DNA of 64,000 nt, taken from assembly GCF_029887875.1 (NCBI RefSeq), contig NZ_JARXRM010000046.1, positions 163,438 to 227,437 of the forward strand, in the 5' to 3' direction. This document shows, one piece after another, positions 25,403 to 34,130 of this stretch (position 1 is its first letter; each line of letters begins with the position of its first letter). The notes under the pieces are model-generated. The model did not search any database, was not told where the DNA came from, and was given only the letters and a program-made list of their open reading frames with translations. The position numbers and the translations under genes are program-made. Source of the DNA: Luteimonas endophytica (GTDB taxonomy: Bacteria > Pseudomonadota > Gammaproteobacteria > Xanthomonadales > Xanthomonadaceae).

Positions 25403-26815
25403 ATGCGCCGTACAGGCCTTGGACTGCTGCTGTGCCTTGTGATCGGTGGCCAGGTTCCGGCCTACGCCGGCGCCCAGGCGTGCGATCCGCAGGCGGGCTA
25501 CGGCCTGGCCCTGGAGGGCGCCGAGCCCGCCTATGAGGTCGCCGCGCTGCGCGCGGACCTTGCCGAGTTCCGGGCCGTGGTGGCACGCACGCACCCGGCC
25601 CCCGGCCTGCTGTTCGACCAGCCGGCGCTGCAGCGCGTTGCGGCGGACATCGAAGCGGAACTGCACGATGGCATGACGCTGCGCCAGGCGTGGCTGGCCA
25701 TGGCGCGCCTCAACCCGCACTTCCGGGATGCGCACACCGGCCTGCGCCACCCGGTGGCCGGGTACGAAGCCGACCTTGCCGAAGGCGCCACGGGGTTCCC
25801 GGTCGAGGTCTTCATCGATCGCGCCGGCGGCCTGCGCGCTTCTGCAACGCCAGGGCCGGGCACGGCGCTCCCGCCGTACGCCAGGATCGTCTCGATCAAT
25901 GGCCACGACGTGCCCACCCTGCTTGCCACGCTGATGCCGCGCATGCGCGGCGAGACGGTGAGCGTCCAGCGGCTGGTGCTGGCCTTCAACTTCCCGGGCT
26001 ACCTGTGGACGGTGCTCGGGCCGCAGCGGGCGTATTGCGTGGGCATCGAGCACGAGGGCCGCACCCGCCATCTCCTGTTCGCGGGCGCGGCCGGGGAGGG
26101 CCCGGGAAGCGAAGCCGGCCGGGATGCCCCGCCGTTTGGGTTTTCGATGCCGGCCGAAGGCGTGGCGTTGCTGCGCGTGGGCAGCTTCCACCCCGGCCTG
26201 AAGGAGGCGTTCGCCACGTTCCTCGCCGAGAGCTTCGCCGCGATCGAGGCGAACGGGGCAGCCACCCTGCTGCTCGACATCCGCGACAACCCGGGCGGCG
26301 CGCACGACACCAGCGACCAGCTGGTGGCCTACCTGGTCGACAAGCCGGTCCCGTCGGCATCGGCATTGCTGGCCAGGATCACCAGCGGCAACCGGGAGAT
26401 CGCGCCGCAAGCCGAAACCGGCAGCATCGTTCGCGTGCCGTTTCCGGAACCGATCGCGCCGCGCCCCGCAGGCGCCGCGTTCAAGGGCGAGGTGTACGTG
26501 CTGCTCAGCCAGGACACGTACTCCCAGGCGATCGTGTTCGCCGCCACGCTCCGCGACGCGGGCATCGCCAGGCTGGCCGGCGAGACCACGGGCGGCAATG
26601 CCAACCAGACCGGCCAGATCACCCTGGTGCCGCTCCCCCGCACCGGGCTGCAGGCGCTCGCGCCGCTCTACGTGATCTACCGCCCGAACGGCGACGCCAC
26701 CATGGCCGGGCTGCGGCCCGACATCGCCATCCCGCACGATCCCCTCGCGCCGGATCGCATGGTGGCCTCGCTGCTGGAGCTGCTCGGAAAGCGACCCAAC
26801 AAGGGAGCGGAATAG
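25403..26815 (+). CDS. Secreted S41-family peptidase
   Basis: About 470 residues with a signal peptide (MRRTGLGLLLCLVIGGQV, cleavage near YAGA). The C-terminal half is tail-specific-protease-like: LLLDIRDNPGGAHDTSDQLV, YVLLSQDTYSQAIVFAATLR (nucleophile Ser in TYSQA), LAGETTGGNANQTGQI. Family members cleave hydrophobic C-termini or act as peptide hydrolases; no PDZ domain is obvious. The ATG at 25403 is chosen because the signal peptide begins there. About 200 bases separate it from alaE. Confidence 0.82.
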   Translation: MRRTGLGLLLCLVIGGQVPAYAGAQACDPQAGYGLALEGAEPAYEVAALRADLAEFRAVVARTHPAPGLLFDQPALQRVAADIEAELHDGMTLRQAWLAMARLNPHFRDAHTGLRHPVAGYEADLAEGATGFPVEVFIDRAGGLRASATPGPGTALPPYARIVSINGHDVPTLLATLMPRMRGETVSVQRLVLAFNFPGYLWTVLGPQRAYCVGIEHEGRTRHLLFAGAAGEGPGSEAGRDAPPFGFSMPAEGVALLRVGSFHPGLKEAFATFLAESFAAIEANGAATLLLDIRDNPGGAHDTSDQLVAYLVDKPVPSASALLARITSGNREIAPQAETGSIVRVPFPEPIAPRPAGAAFKGEVYVLLSQDTYSQAIVFAATLRDAGIARLAGETTGGNANQTGQITLVPLPRTGLQALAPLYVIYRPNGDATMAGLRPDIAIPHDPLAPDRMVASLLELLGKRPNKGAE

Positions 26816-26841
26816 ACTTTCTCCACAGCTGCTGGACCTTG

Positions 26842-26920
26842 GAAACAGGGGTCAGAGTCGACTTTCTCGGCCAAGTCGTGAAGAGCCGAGCGGATCAGGT
26901 TCGCTCGTGCCGCGCTCGGC
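26842..26920 (+). repeat. Dispersed repeat R2, copy B (partial)
   Basis: Begins GAAACAGGGGTCAGAGTCGA and keeps CCAAGTCGTGAAGAGCCGAG and the GGTTCGCTC segment, but diverges before the TTTTGACCAA end present in copies A (20165) and C (29216). It lies between the convergent S41 peptidase and LysR genes. Confidence 0.65.
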
Positions 26921-27050
26921 AAGGCCTGAACAACTCCCCCCGTTCGCGCGACGACAGCGCGGCCCGATTGGGATCGCGATCGGCACGCGGCAGCCTGTGC
27001 GGCAAGGCGAAGCCCGACGCGGGCCACGCCTGGGTGCTGTCGCACGGCGA

Positions 27051-27941
27051 TCAGCCGGTTTTCAACGCGTCGATCAGGGCCCTGAGGGCCGGTGGCGTCT
27101 GCCGCCGGCTTGGATGGTAGAGGTGGTAACCGGGAAAGGCCGGGCACCAGGCGTCGAGCACCTGGACCAGGCGGCCCGAGGCGATGTCGTCGGCCACGTC
27201 GTGTTCCAGCAGGTATCCGAGCCCCGCGCCGGCGCGCACGGCGGCCAGGGCGAGCGGCATCTCGTTGACGACGAGCGGGCCGCGCGTGCGGACCTTGATC
27301 TCCCGTCCGCCGCGCTCGAACTCCCATGGCAGCAGGCCTCCGGCGGTCTTGAGGCGGTAGCCGATGCAGGCATGGCGGTGCAGATCCGCCGGCGTCCGGG
27401 GTTTGGGATGGCGTTTGAAATATTCGGGCGTGCCCACGACCAGCGTGCGCAGGTCGGGGCCGACCCGCACGGCGATCATGTCCTTCTCGATGGTCTCGCC
27501 GAAGCGGATGCCCGCATCGAAGCCGTCGGCCACGATGTCGGTCAGGCCGTTCTCGATGTTCACCTCCACCTGCACGTCCGGGTTGGCCAGCAGGAAGGCG
27601 GGCAGCTTCGGCTCCAGCACCATCTGCGCCGCGTGGGCGATGGTGGTGATCCGCACGGTGCCGGCCGGGGTTTCGCGCCACTCGGCCAGTGCGGCAAGTC
27701 CGTCCTCGATCTTCGCCAGGGCGGGGGCGAGCGAGCGGAACAGCTGCTCGCCCGCTTCGGTCGGCGCCACGCTGCGGGTGGTGCGCGCAAGCAGCCGCAC
27801 GCCGAGCCGTGCCTCCAGGGCGCGCATGGCGTGGCTCAGCGCCGAGGGCGACATGCCGAGCCCCGCCGCCGCGCGGGTGAAGCTGCGCTCGCGCGCCACC
27901 GCCGCGAAGGCCAGCAGATCATTGAGTTCACCGCGTTGCAT
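27051..27941 (-). CDS. LysR-family transcriptional regulator
   Basis: The 296-residue protein has a winged helix at the N-terminus (LLAFAAVARERSFTRAAAGL, SPSALSHAMRALEARLGVRL) and a substrate-binding domain with DGFDAGIRFGETIEKDM and GAGLGYLLEHDV. It is the GcvA/DmlR-like type. It is divergent from an aldo/keto reductase gene, its probable target, with 114 bases between them. The ATG at 27941 is preferred over upstream in-frame starts. Its 3' end is duplicated at 23504-23721. Confidence 0.88.
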   Translation of the reverse strand: MQRGELNDLLAFAAVARERSFTRAAAGLGMSPSALSHAMRALEARLGVRLLARTTRSVAPTEAGEQLFRSLAPALAKIEDGLAALAEWRETPAGTVRITTIAHAAQMVLEPKLPAFLLANPDVQVEVNIENGLTDIVADGFDAGIRFGETIEKDMIAVRVGPDLRTLVVGTPEYFKRHPKPRTPADLHRHACIGYRLKTAGGLLPWEFERGGREIKVRTRGPLVVNEMPLALAAVRAGAGLGYLLEHDVADDIASGRLVQVLDAWCPAFPGYHLYHPSRRQTPPALRALIDALKTG

Positions 27942-28055
27942 TGCTGCAGTGTGCTCACAAGCCCGTGCGGTCCGCAACGGCTAATCACGGGGCGGGGCCG
28001 GGCGTAGCCTTGCACCGGGTCGCCACCCCCCCCGGCGACGAAGACCGGAGTTCCC

Positions 28056-29165
28056 ATGCATCTGACCCACTACCGCAGCCTGGGCCGCTCGGGCCTGCTG
28101 GTGAGCCCGCTCGCGCTGGGCACGATGACCTTCGGCACCGAGCGCTGGGGCTCGGGTGAGGCCGCCTCGCGCGCGGTGTTCGACGCCTACGTCGAGGCCG
28201 GCGGCAATTTCGTCGACACCGCCGACATCTATTCGGCCGGGCGCAGCGAACAGATGCTCGGCGGCTTCATCGCCGATGCCGGGCTGCGCGACCGGCTGGT
28301 CGTGGCGACGAAATCCGGCTTCCCGCGCACGCCGGGGATGCCGCTGGCCGGCGGCAACGGCGCCAAGAACATCCGCCTGGGACTGGAGGGCTCGCTCTCC
28401 CGCCTGCGCACCGACTACATCGACATGTACTGGATGCACGTCTGGGACCGGGTGACGCCCCCCGAGGAGGTGCTGCAGACGCTGGTCGACGCGGTGCGGG
28501 CCGGGAAGATCCTGCATTACGGGTTTTCCAACACCCCGGGCTGGTACGTGGCGCGGATCGCGACGCTGGCGCAGGCCCACGGCCTGCCCGCGCCGATCGG
28601 GCTGCAGTACCAGTACTCGCTGATCGACCGCGGCGTGGAGCTGGACATCCTGCCCGCCGGCAACGCGTTCGGCCTCGGCCTGGTGCCCTGGAGCCCGCTG
28701 GCGGGCGGGCTGCTCACCGGCAAGTACGGGCGCGACATGCTTGCCCACGCCGAGCGGGCCGCGCGGGTGCCGAACGAGGCGGGCGCGCAGGCGTCGTCGC
28801 AAGGCGAGAGCGACGGCCGCCTGAATGGCGACAACCCGTTCGGCGGCATGCTCTTCACCGAGCGCAACTTCGACGTGGTCGACGCGGTGCGCGATGTCGC
28901 CCACCAGATCGGCCGCTCGATGGCCGAGGTTGCGCTGTCGTGGGCGGCGACGCGCCCGGGCGTGTCGTCGGTGCTGATCGGCGCCAGCCGCGCCGAGCAG
29001 CTGGCGCAGAACATCGCGTCGCTCGATGTGGCGCTCACGCGCGAACAGCAGGCGCGTCTCGACCAGGCCAGCCGCCCGCCCATGCCCAATCCCTACTTCA
29101 TCTTCGATCTGCCGGCCGAGATGATTTTCGGCGCGCCCTCGGTGACGGGCTGGAACGTCGCCTGA
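28056..29165 (+). CDS. Aldo/keto reductase
   Basis: The 369-residue TIM-barrel oxidoreductase carries LALGTMTFG, the catalytic DTADIYSAGRSEQMLGGFI (Asp and Tyr), VVATKSGFPR (Lys), DYIDMYWMHVWD (His) and the NADP-binding RPGVSSVLIGASRAEQL near the end. It reduces aldehydes or ketones with NADPH; the substrate is not deducible. Divergent LysR partner at 27051-27941. Confidence 0.9.
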   Translation: MHLTHYRSLGRSGLLVSPLALGTMTFGTERWGSGEAASRAVFDAYVEAGGNFVDTADIYSAGRSEQMLGGFIADAGLRDRLVVATKSGFPRTPGMPLAGGNGAKNIRLGLEGSLSRLRTDYIDMYWMHVWDRVTPPEEVLQTLVDAVRAGKILHYGFSNTPGWYVARIATLAQAHGLPAPIGLQYQYSLIDRGVELDILPAGNAFGLGLVPWSPLAGGLLTGKYGRDMLAHAERAARVPNEAGAQASSQGESDGRLNGDNPFGGMLFTERNFDVVDAVRDVAHQIGRSMAEVALSWAATRPGVSSVLIGASRAEQLAQNIASLDVALTREQQARLDQASRPPMPNPYFIFDLPAEMIFGAPSVTGWNVA

Positions 29166-29215
29166 GCCGTGGAGAATGGGGCAGGTCAACCTGGCCCTGT
29201 TCCGCGCGATTCCGG

Positions 29216-29320
29216 GAAACAGGGGTCGGAGTCGACTTTCGGCCCAAGTCATGGAGAGCTGAGCGGGTCAGGTTCGCTTCTGTCGCGTCGGGTCGGCTCC
29301 AATTCGGTTCTTTTGACCAA
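29216..29320 (+). repeat. Dispersed repeat R2, copy C
   Basis: Full-length match to copy A: GAAACAGGGGTCGGAGTCGA, CAAGTCATGGAGAGCTGAGC, ending GGTTCTTTTGACCAATGCC. It lies directly before a decayed XAC0095 fragment and 315 bases before the gene whose duplicate sits next to copy A. Confidence 0.75.
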
Positions 29321-29332
29321 TGCCTGTTGTCG

Positions 29333-29556
29333 CTATTGGGTTATCTGCTGTCCGAAGACGCCCACCTCGCCCTGTTGCAGGTACGCGACAAGCTGCGGTT
29401 CCTGGCCCTGCTGGCCGGCCCGCGCGGCCACGACGCGCCGGGTCCGTCGCTGCGGCCTGGCGCGCTGGCCGAGTGCTTCTGGCGCGTGGCCGGGCAACTA
29501 GACGGGTGGCCGAGGCCGCGGTGTGGACCGGGAAGGGCACCATCACCCCGAAGTAG
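29333..29556 (+). pseudogene. XAC0095-like gene remnant (frameshifted)
   Basis: One frame reads LLGYLLSEDAHLALLQVRDK, then LRFLALLAGPRGHD and PGALAECFWRVAGQLD, matching the XAC0095 domain layout (GYFLPEE.HF.L...QPR..D...ELA.CLEQLA) seen in the gene at 21330. A shift of frame near 29505 is needed to reach VAEAAVWTGKGTITPK and the stop at 29556. The 5' end is replaced by repeat R2, so there is no start codon. Confidence 0.6.
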
Positions 29557-29634
29557 CGGCAAACCTGGTTCGGGCGGCCACGGCCGCCCTGGCCGGTCGC
29601 GGCGCGCGCGACAGCGGTCGCTACCCTGGCGTGC

Positions 29635-29940
29635 ATGCTTCCCGAAGACTTCGCATGGGTGACCGACCGCTGGGGCCGCCACTGGATCACCCGCGCCCGC
29701 GACGGCCTGGAGCTGGCCGGCGTGGAGCGGATCCTCGACGGGCGCTGGCTGGTCACGGTGAACCGCCACCGCTGGCGCCACGGCCATGCCCGCGCGCCGC
29801 GGCTGGAGCTGGCCATGGCCTGGGCCGAGCGCTGGGTGTGCCGGCACGCGGACAGGCTGCAGACGGTGGAGCGCGAGAAAGGGCCGCCCCCGCCGCCGGT
29901 GAGCCCGGACGAGAAGCGCGCGGAACGGCGGGCGCGGTAG
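29635..29940 (+). CDS. Small hypothetical protein
   Basis: The 101-residue protein starts MLPEDFAWVTDRWGRHWITR and contains AWAERWVCRHADRLQTVERE, with a Pro- and Arg-rich tail. It is strongly basic, Trp-rich and soluble; no family recognised. The 3' three quarters are duplicated at 19927-20160, which shows this is the complete copy. Confidence 0.6.
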   Translation: MLPEDFAWVTDRWGRHWITRARDGLELAGVERILDGRWLVTVNRHRWRHGHARAPRLELAMAWAERWVCRHADRLQTVEREKGPPPPPVSPDEKRAERRAR

Positions 29941-30011
29941 GGGCGGTTTGATGACGGCTACTGATTTTTTTGCCTTTTGGCCCGACCTTTTTGCAGTTTC
30001 GAGTTGTCGGG

Positions 30012-30599
30012 CTATTCGATCCTGACGCCAAGTGCCGTAAGAGTCTCGGTTGTCATTGTCCCCGTGACGGCAACTCCGTGAGCACTCTGGAACCTTCGCA
30101 AAGCCGATCGCGTGCCTTCGCCCATGACTCCATCGATGGCGCCAGGATCGTAGCCTCGCGCAAACAGCGCCGCTTGAACTCGCATGATCAGCATCTGCAG
30201 CTGGTCTGCGGTTGGACGTGCCTGTTGCGATTGCAGTGAGTATGGGTTGGTCGTATCCGTAGTGCTTGGGCGGCTGGTTGGCGATTGGTAATTGTTCGGT
30301 GGGGACAGCGGCGGTGGTGGAGGTGGCGGCGGAGGGGCCGTGTAGCGATAGGAGCCGCCACTGCCGGACGAGTGCGAACGATGGGAGCTGTGGGATCGAT
30401 GCGAACTGTGGCTACGGTGCGAGCGATGCTGCGCGTACAGGTTGTAAAGGCCGGCATTCAAGGGTGACGTCAAGACGATCGCGTAGCCGCCGTCCAGCTC
30501 CGCGAGCGCAGCGAGATCCTGTGACTGGATCTGTACGTCGCTCGTGGCGCCGTTGATTGCGCCAAGCGCACTGCCCACGATCTTCAATGCACTAGACAT
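30012..30599 (-). CDS. hxsA: His-Xaa-Ser repeat protein HxsA with peptidoglycan-binding domain
   Basis: The 195-residue protein has seven uninterrupted His-Xaa-Ser triplets at residues 58-78 (HRSHRSHSSHRS...), a proline run at about 89-97, a Ser/Thr/Gln-rich linker, and a C-terminal PG_binding_1 domain (VQAALFARGYDPGAIDGVMG, ALRRFQSAHGVAVTG). The triplets are the predicted substrate of the two radical SAM enzymes encoded just upstream. The ATG at 30599 overlaps the hxsC end by 16 bases. No classical signal peptide is visible, so how it reaches the wall is unclear. Confidence 0.85.
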   Translation of the reverse strand: MSSALKIVGSALGAINGATSDVQIQSQDLAALAELDGGYAIVLTSPLNAGLYNLYAQHRSHRSHSSHRSHSSHRSHSSGSGGSYRYTAPPPPPPPPPLSPPNNYQSPTSRPSTTDTTNPYSLQSQQARPTADQLQMLIMRVQAALFARGYDPGAIDGVMGEGTRSALRRFQSAHGVAVTGTMTTETLTALGVRIE

Positions 30600-31774
30600 G
30601 ATGAGTCCTCGGTAACGGGTGCGATCGCACGACTGGTCCAGTCTGGCGTGACCCAGGAGAAGAAGCCGCTGCAACGTTCCTTCAGAACGCATGGGTCGCA
30701 AGCTGGAAGATAGTTCTGCTTCCAGTTCGAGATGCTACGTCTGGCGAACGGCCACAGTGATCGTGGAACAGTGCAGAGCGGGAGGTTGTACAACGAGACC
30801 GCGAGTCCACGGCGATCTGCCAGACTGACAGCGTCCACCAATGTATCGCTGTAGTCTGCTGGATCGATCCACAGCGAACCATGATTGGCCTTGGCGAATC
30901 CAATCGGTTCGATCCCCATCAACGCCACATGCTCGACGAAAGGCAGGTTGCGATGGATGAATCTCATGATCTCGCGCAATCTTTCGACTGTGGGCCGAAC
31001 CAGCACGACCCGGATCTCGATGTGCTGTCCCGCGGCTTCCAGGGCATACAGGCCGCGAATCGTCTCTGCGAACGCACCGCGGCTTTGCACGATGTAGTCA
31101 TGCAGTCGGTAGTGATCCCCATAGAGCGGAATGCCCCAGCTCAGCGAAGGATGCAGATCGCGAAATTGATCTGCGAAGTTCGCTTCGCTGCACCGGCGTC
31201 CGTTCGAGAGGATATGCAGATGAGTTTGCGGGAGATCGATCGCGCATCTCCCGACCACATGTGCCAGACCACCGCCAAGTAGTGTCGGCTCACCACCGCT
31301 GATAGCCAGGGAAGGCTCGTTCCTATCGATCAGTTGAATTAACTCGCATAGCTGTTGTACGCGCCAATCATCGGCGATCTGGCGCGGAGGTTGTGAGCAC
31401 ATCAAGCAGTAGCTGTTGCAACGCTCGGTGGCGAACAAAACGTTGGCATTGTCTCCTCGTCGATAGCGCACGGACACCCGCCCCCGCTGAGGATGCGTCT
31501 CGACGACATCGCCTGGCTGGACGATCCGTTGGTCGTCAAGAAGGTACAGCCCCGGGCGCTGGTCCGGGAGGGCATGGTTGTCTGCAGCCAGGAAGCCAGC
31601 CCAAGGAAGCGAAAGAAGAGCGGGGCTGGCGGATTGCAGGTCCAGACCTCTCAGGTCGAGTATCAGGCGTTCGACCGGATGCGCGCCGGCGGCGAATTCC
31701 GCCAGATCCGCAACCTTCAACAGTGCCGGCTGCACCCAGTTCGAGAACTCGGCCTTGGTTTCCAACGGCAGCAT
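30584..31774 (-). CDS. hxsC: His-Xaa-Ser system radical SAM maturase HxsC
   Basis: About 396 residues. The radical SAM cluster motif is CX3CX2C at Cys119, Cys123 and Cys126 (ATERCNSYCLMCSQPP), followed by AISGGEPTLLGGG for SAM binding. A C-terminal Cys group (ACDPCVLKERCSGFF) may bind a further cluster. With HxsB it should modify the HxsA repeats; the chemistry is not visible from sequence. Its ATG shares one base with the hxsB stop (TGATG), indicating tight coupling. Confidence 0.85.
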   Translation of the reverse strand: MLPLETKAEFSNWVQPALLKVADLAEFAAGAHPVERLILDLRGLDLQSASPALLSLPWAGFLAADNHALPDQRPGLYLLDDQRIVQPGDVVETHPQRGRVSVRYRRGDNANVLFATERCNSYCLMCSQPPRQIADDWRVQQLCELIQLIDRNEPSLAISGGEPTLLGGGLAHVVGRCAIDLPQTHLHILSNGRRCSEANFADQFRDLHPSLSWGIPLYGDHYRLHDYIVQSRGAFAETIRGLYALEAAGQHIEIRVVLVRPTVERLREIMRFIHRNLPFVEHVALMGIEPIGFAKANHGSLWIDPADYSDTLVDAVSLADRRGLAVSLYNLPLCTVPRSLWPFARRSISNWKQNYLPACDPCVLKERCSGFFSWVTPDWTSRAIAPVTEDSSCLVH

Positions 31775-33264
31775 CAAGCGGCTTCCTGATAGGCGGAGGG
31801 TTCCTGACGGGCGAAAGCCCAGGACTCGAGTGTGGCTCGATCTTGAGGAGAGCCGAGCTCGTACTTGCACAGCAGCAGGTCGAACATCCCCATCTGACGC
31901 TGGCAGAAGTCACTGCTCGGCCGATGACCGATGACGTCGCCTTGTCGGGCATAGTGGTCGACGGGGTCCGCACCGCACAGCGGGACATAGGCGCAATCGC
32001 TGCAGGTGGGTAGTGCTTCGGCCACACCAGCCGCCATCACGCGCTGCATGGCCGGCGAGGACAGCCAGTTTTCGATGGGCTCGTTCACCATGCCTAGCGC
32101 GAAGCCGTGGTCTCCCATGGCGGCGAGCATGCGTGCTTCGTCTGAAGGATATACGCGGCCGTCGTAGTCGTAGACGATGGCACCCAGGCCCGCGCCGGTG
32201 GGGGAGCGAAGGTCGACATAGCCATGGGAGAAGGGGCCTAGCAGCTGAGATAGCAGAAGGCTGGCGTAGGACTCTTCGAGCACAAAGCCAGCCTGGTTGA
32301 CCTTGAGAAGATGGTCGATTGCCGTGTCGTAGAACTTTAGGAACTCGGCGATCCGGTATCCATTCCTGTCGCGCGTTCTGGCAGCGAAGCCATACGGGCT
32401 GAGGGGACGCAATGAGATCGAATGGAACCCTTGCTTCTTGTACTCATCTACGATGGCTTGTGGTGCTTCCAGGCTGCGTCTCGTCAGTGTGGTCAGTGCC
32501 GACACGGCATCCGCGCCAAGCGTGCTCCTGCCGCGCTCGATTCCATCCACCGTGCGGCGGTAGCTGTCGCGCTCCGGGCGAGGGCGATTGGCGTTGTGCA
32601 GCCACTCAGGGCCATCCAGCGACGTTGACAGCTGGAAGGCATGATCTTTCATGAAGGCGAGTTGCTCGTCCGTAAGGTCGTGCAGGGTCGACGCAAGTAC
32701 GAATCGCAGTGACCGGTTTTCGGTGCGATTGCGGGCAATGATTCTCTCGGTGATGGACCTGACGCGGTCAAAATGAAGCAAGGGCTCGCCACCTTGGAAC
32801 TCGATGGTCAAGGAGGGCGATGGCCACTCGAACAGCCGATCTACGGCGTGATGAGAGGCGACATCTGAGAGGTCGAAGGAAGTTGCGGAAGTTTGTTGCC
32901 GAGACACCTGGCAGTAGCTGCACGTATGGTGACAGCGGAGGGAAACTACGAAGATGTGCAAGGCGGGGCCGTCAAGAAGATATGACTTTCGCGTACGGTA
33001 CTGCGAAAGCAGCGGTGCCAGCGTTGAACGTTCCAGATCTGTCGTAACAAGATATCGAGCCTCCAGGTCGGCCAGTAGCGGATCGTCATGGGCGATCTGC
33101 TTGCGGACAACCCGTTCGAAGGTGCTGCGGTCGAGGATGAGCCAATCCCCTGCCAATGAGGAGACGAAGACGCGATCGTCGTCCCAAGGCAGCCGACGAA
33201 ATCGCATTGGGAGAAGCCGGTACCCATGACTACCCGAGAACTGCTCTTGGGCCACGAACTTCAT
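31774..33264 (-). CDS. hxsB: His-Xaa-Ser system radical SAM maturase HxsB
   Basis: The 496-residue protein has CX3CX2C at Cys111, Cys115 and Cys118 (SLRCHHTCSYCQVS), the SAM-binding IEFQGGEPLLHFDR, and a C-terminal SPASM-like Cys region (LPTCSDCAYVPLCGADP; SDFCQRQ). SPASM enzymes modify ribosomally made peptides. It is coupled at both ends: its start overlaps the hxsD stop (ATGA) and its stop overlaps the hxsC start. Confidence 0.87.
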   Translation of the reverse strand: MKFVAQEQFSGSHGYRLLPMRFRRLPWDDDRVFVSSLAGDWLILDRSTFERVVRKQIAHDDPLLADLEARYLVTTDLERSTLAPLLSQYRTRKSYLLDGPALHIFVVSLRCHHTCSYCQVSRQQTSATSFDLSDVASHHAVDRLFEWPSPSLTIEFQGGEPLLHFDRVRSITERIIARNRTENRSLRFVLASTLHDLTDEQLAFMKDHAFQLSTSLDGPEWLHNANRPRPERDSYRRTVDGIERGRSTLGADAVSALTTLTRRSLEAPQAIVDEYKKQGFHSISLRPLSPYGFAARTRDRNGYRIAEFLKFYDTAIDHLLKVNQAGFVLEESYASLLLSQLLGPFSHGYVDLRSPTGAGLGAIVYDYDGRVYPSDEARMLAAMGDHGFALGMVNEPIENWLSSPAMQRVMAAGVAEALPTCSDCAYVPLCGADPVDHYARQGDVIGHRPSSDFCQRQMGMFDLLLCKYELGSPQDRATLESWAFARQEPSAYQEAA

Positions 33265-33566
33265 TTCGAACTCCCGTCTCGCCGAGACAAGGATTCGCTC
33301 AGTGCCGCCTTGATTAGGATAACTTGCAGGTCAGCCGTCTCGTTCTTGACGACGTCGCGCAGTCGCTCATCCAATACATCGTTGTGGAACCGCTCCAGCA
33401 CGCGCAGCTGATCGGCCACGTTGTTCTTTGGCGTCAACCGAACAACGGTCGAGGTTCCTTCCACTTGTATCTCGACGAAGAAGTCACTCGAGTACCGATG
33501 TGCCGCCTTAGAGACGACATCATCACTGAATAGCGTGCGGTCCAGGCGCAGTTCGTGGCTGGACAT
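33261..33566 (-). CDS. hxsD: His-Xaa-Ser system protein HxsD
   Basis: The 101-residue protein has the HxsD layout: an N-terminal strand region (LFSDDVVSKAAHRYSSDFFV), a strand-rich middle, and the helix FHNDVLDERLRDVVKNET that corresponds to the LLNDYxLRE-type signature, ending near IKAALSES. Its small size and conserved partnership suggest a recognition or adaptor subunit for the radical SAM enzymes. First gene of the hxsDBCA operon, with a strong GGGAGGG ribosome site. Confidence 0.8.
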   Translation of the reverse strand: MSSHELRLDRTLFSDDVVSKAAHRYSSDFFVEIQVEGTSTVVRLTPKNNVADQLRVLERFHNDVLDERLRDVVKNETADLQVILIKAALSESLSRRDGSSK

Positions 33567-33881
33567 GCCTCCCTCCCCGAATCTCCCCGTTAGCTAGGCT
33601 GACTTTGCACCCGTTCCGGGCTGGGGACAACAAAAACCGCTGCGGGGCTTTTTCTGCGTAGTCGGGTGCTGGGCGCAGGGAATGGCTGATCGCGTGCAGG
33701 CACGTCTAGATACCAATCTTAAGTTATTGATCGGGGAAGATTTGGTTCTGTCTGGGTCGATCTGGTGGCTGAGACTTGCCTGCCGGTGCAAATGCGATTT
33801 GCTCGCCTGCCAATCAAGTTGGCCGATGCGTGCATTGGTCGCCGTTATAGGTAGTTGGAGACCCTGCGCGCGGAGTCGACC
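33567..33881. other. Intergenic region between hxsD and the DUF2188 gene
   Basis: About 315 bases between divergent genes, noticeably AT-richer than average around 33700-33800. It should contain promoters for the leftward hxs operon and the rightward gene, but none is clear enough to mark. A small stem, AAAAACCGC with GCGGGGCTTTTT (33629-33651), could terminate transcription in either direction. Confidence 0.35.
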
Positions 33882-34130
33882 ATGAGCAAAGGAAGGGATC
33901 GGGTCATCTCCCGGAGAGCCGACGGGACCTGGGAGAACAAGCGCAACGACGCCGATCGGGCATCAAGTGTCCATCGAACGCAGCGCGAAGCGGAGGAGGC
34001 GGGGCGCCGGATGCTGGGCAATCAGGGTGGCGGTGAGTTGACGACCAAGGGGGTCGATGGTCGCATTCGAAGCAAGGACACCATCCCGCCAGGCAAGGAT
34101 CCGGATCCGCCAAAAGATCGCGAACACTAG
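33882..34130 (+). CDS. DUF2188-type small protein
   Basis: The 82-residue protein reads RVISRRADGTWENKRNDADR, then SSVHRTQREAEEAGRRMLGN and GGGELTTKGVDGRIRSKDTI. This is the DUF2188 pattern (a short strand-turn with W.vk....ra...f.tq.eA...Gr..a...g.El.ih..dG.I..kd). The function is unknown; the family is often in accessory regions. The ATG at 33882 is chosen because homology begins at once. Confidence 0.75.
   Translation: MSKGRDRVISRRADGTWENKRNDADRASSVHRTQREAEEAGRRMLGNQGGGELTTKGVDGRIRSKDTIPPGKDPDPPKDREH

Noticed and set aside
30338-30450. CRISPR-like short tandem repeat
   Set aside because: The repeats encode the His-Xaa-Ser triplets of HxsA in frame; there are no unique spacers.
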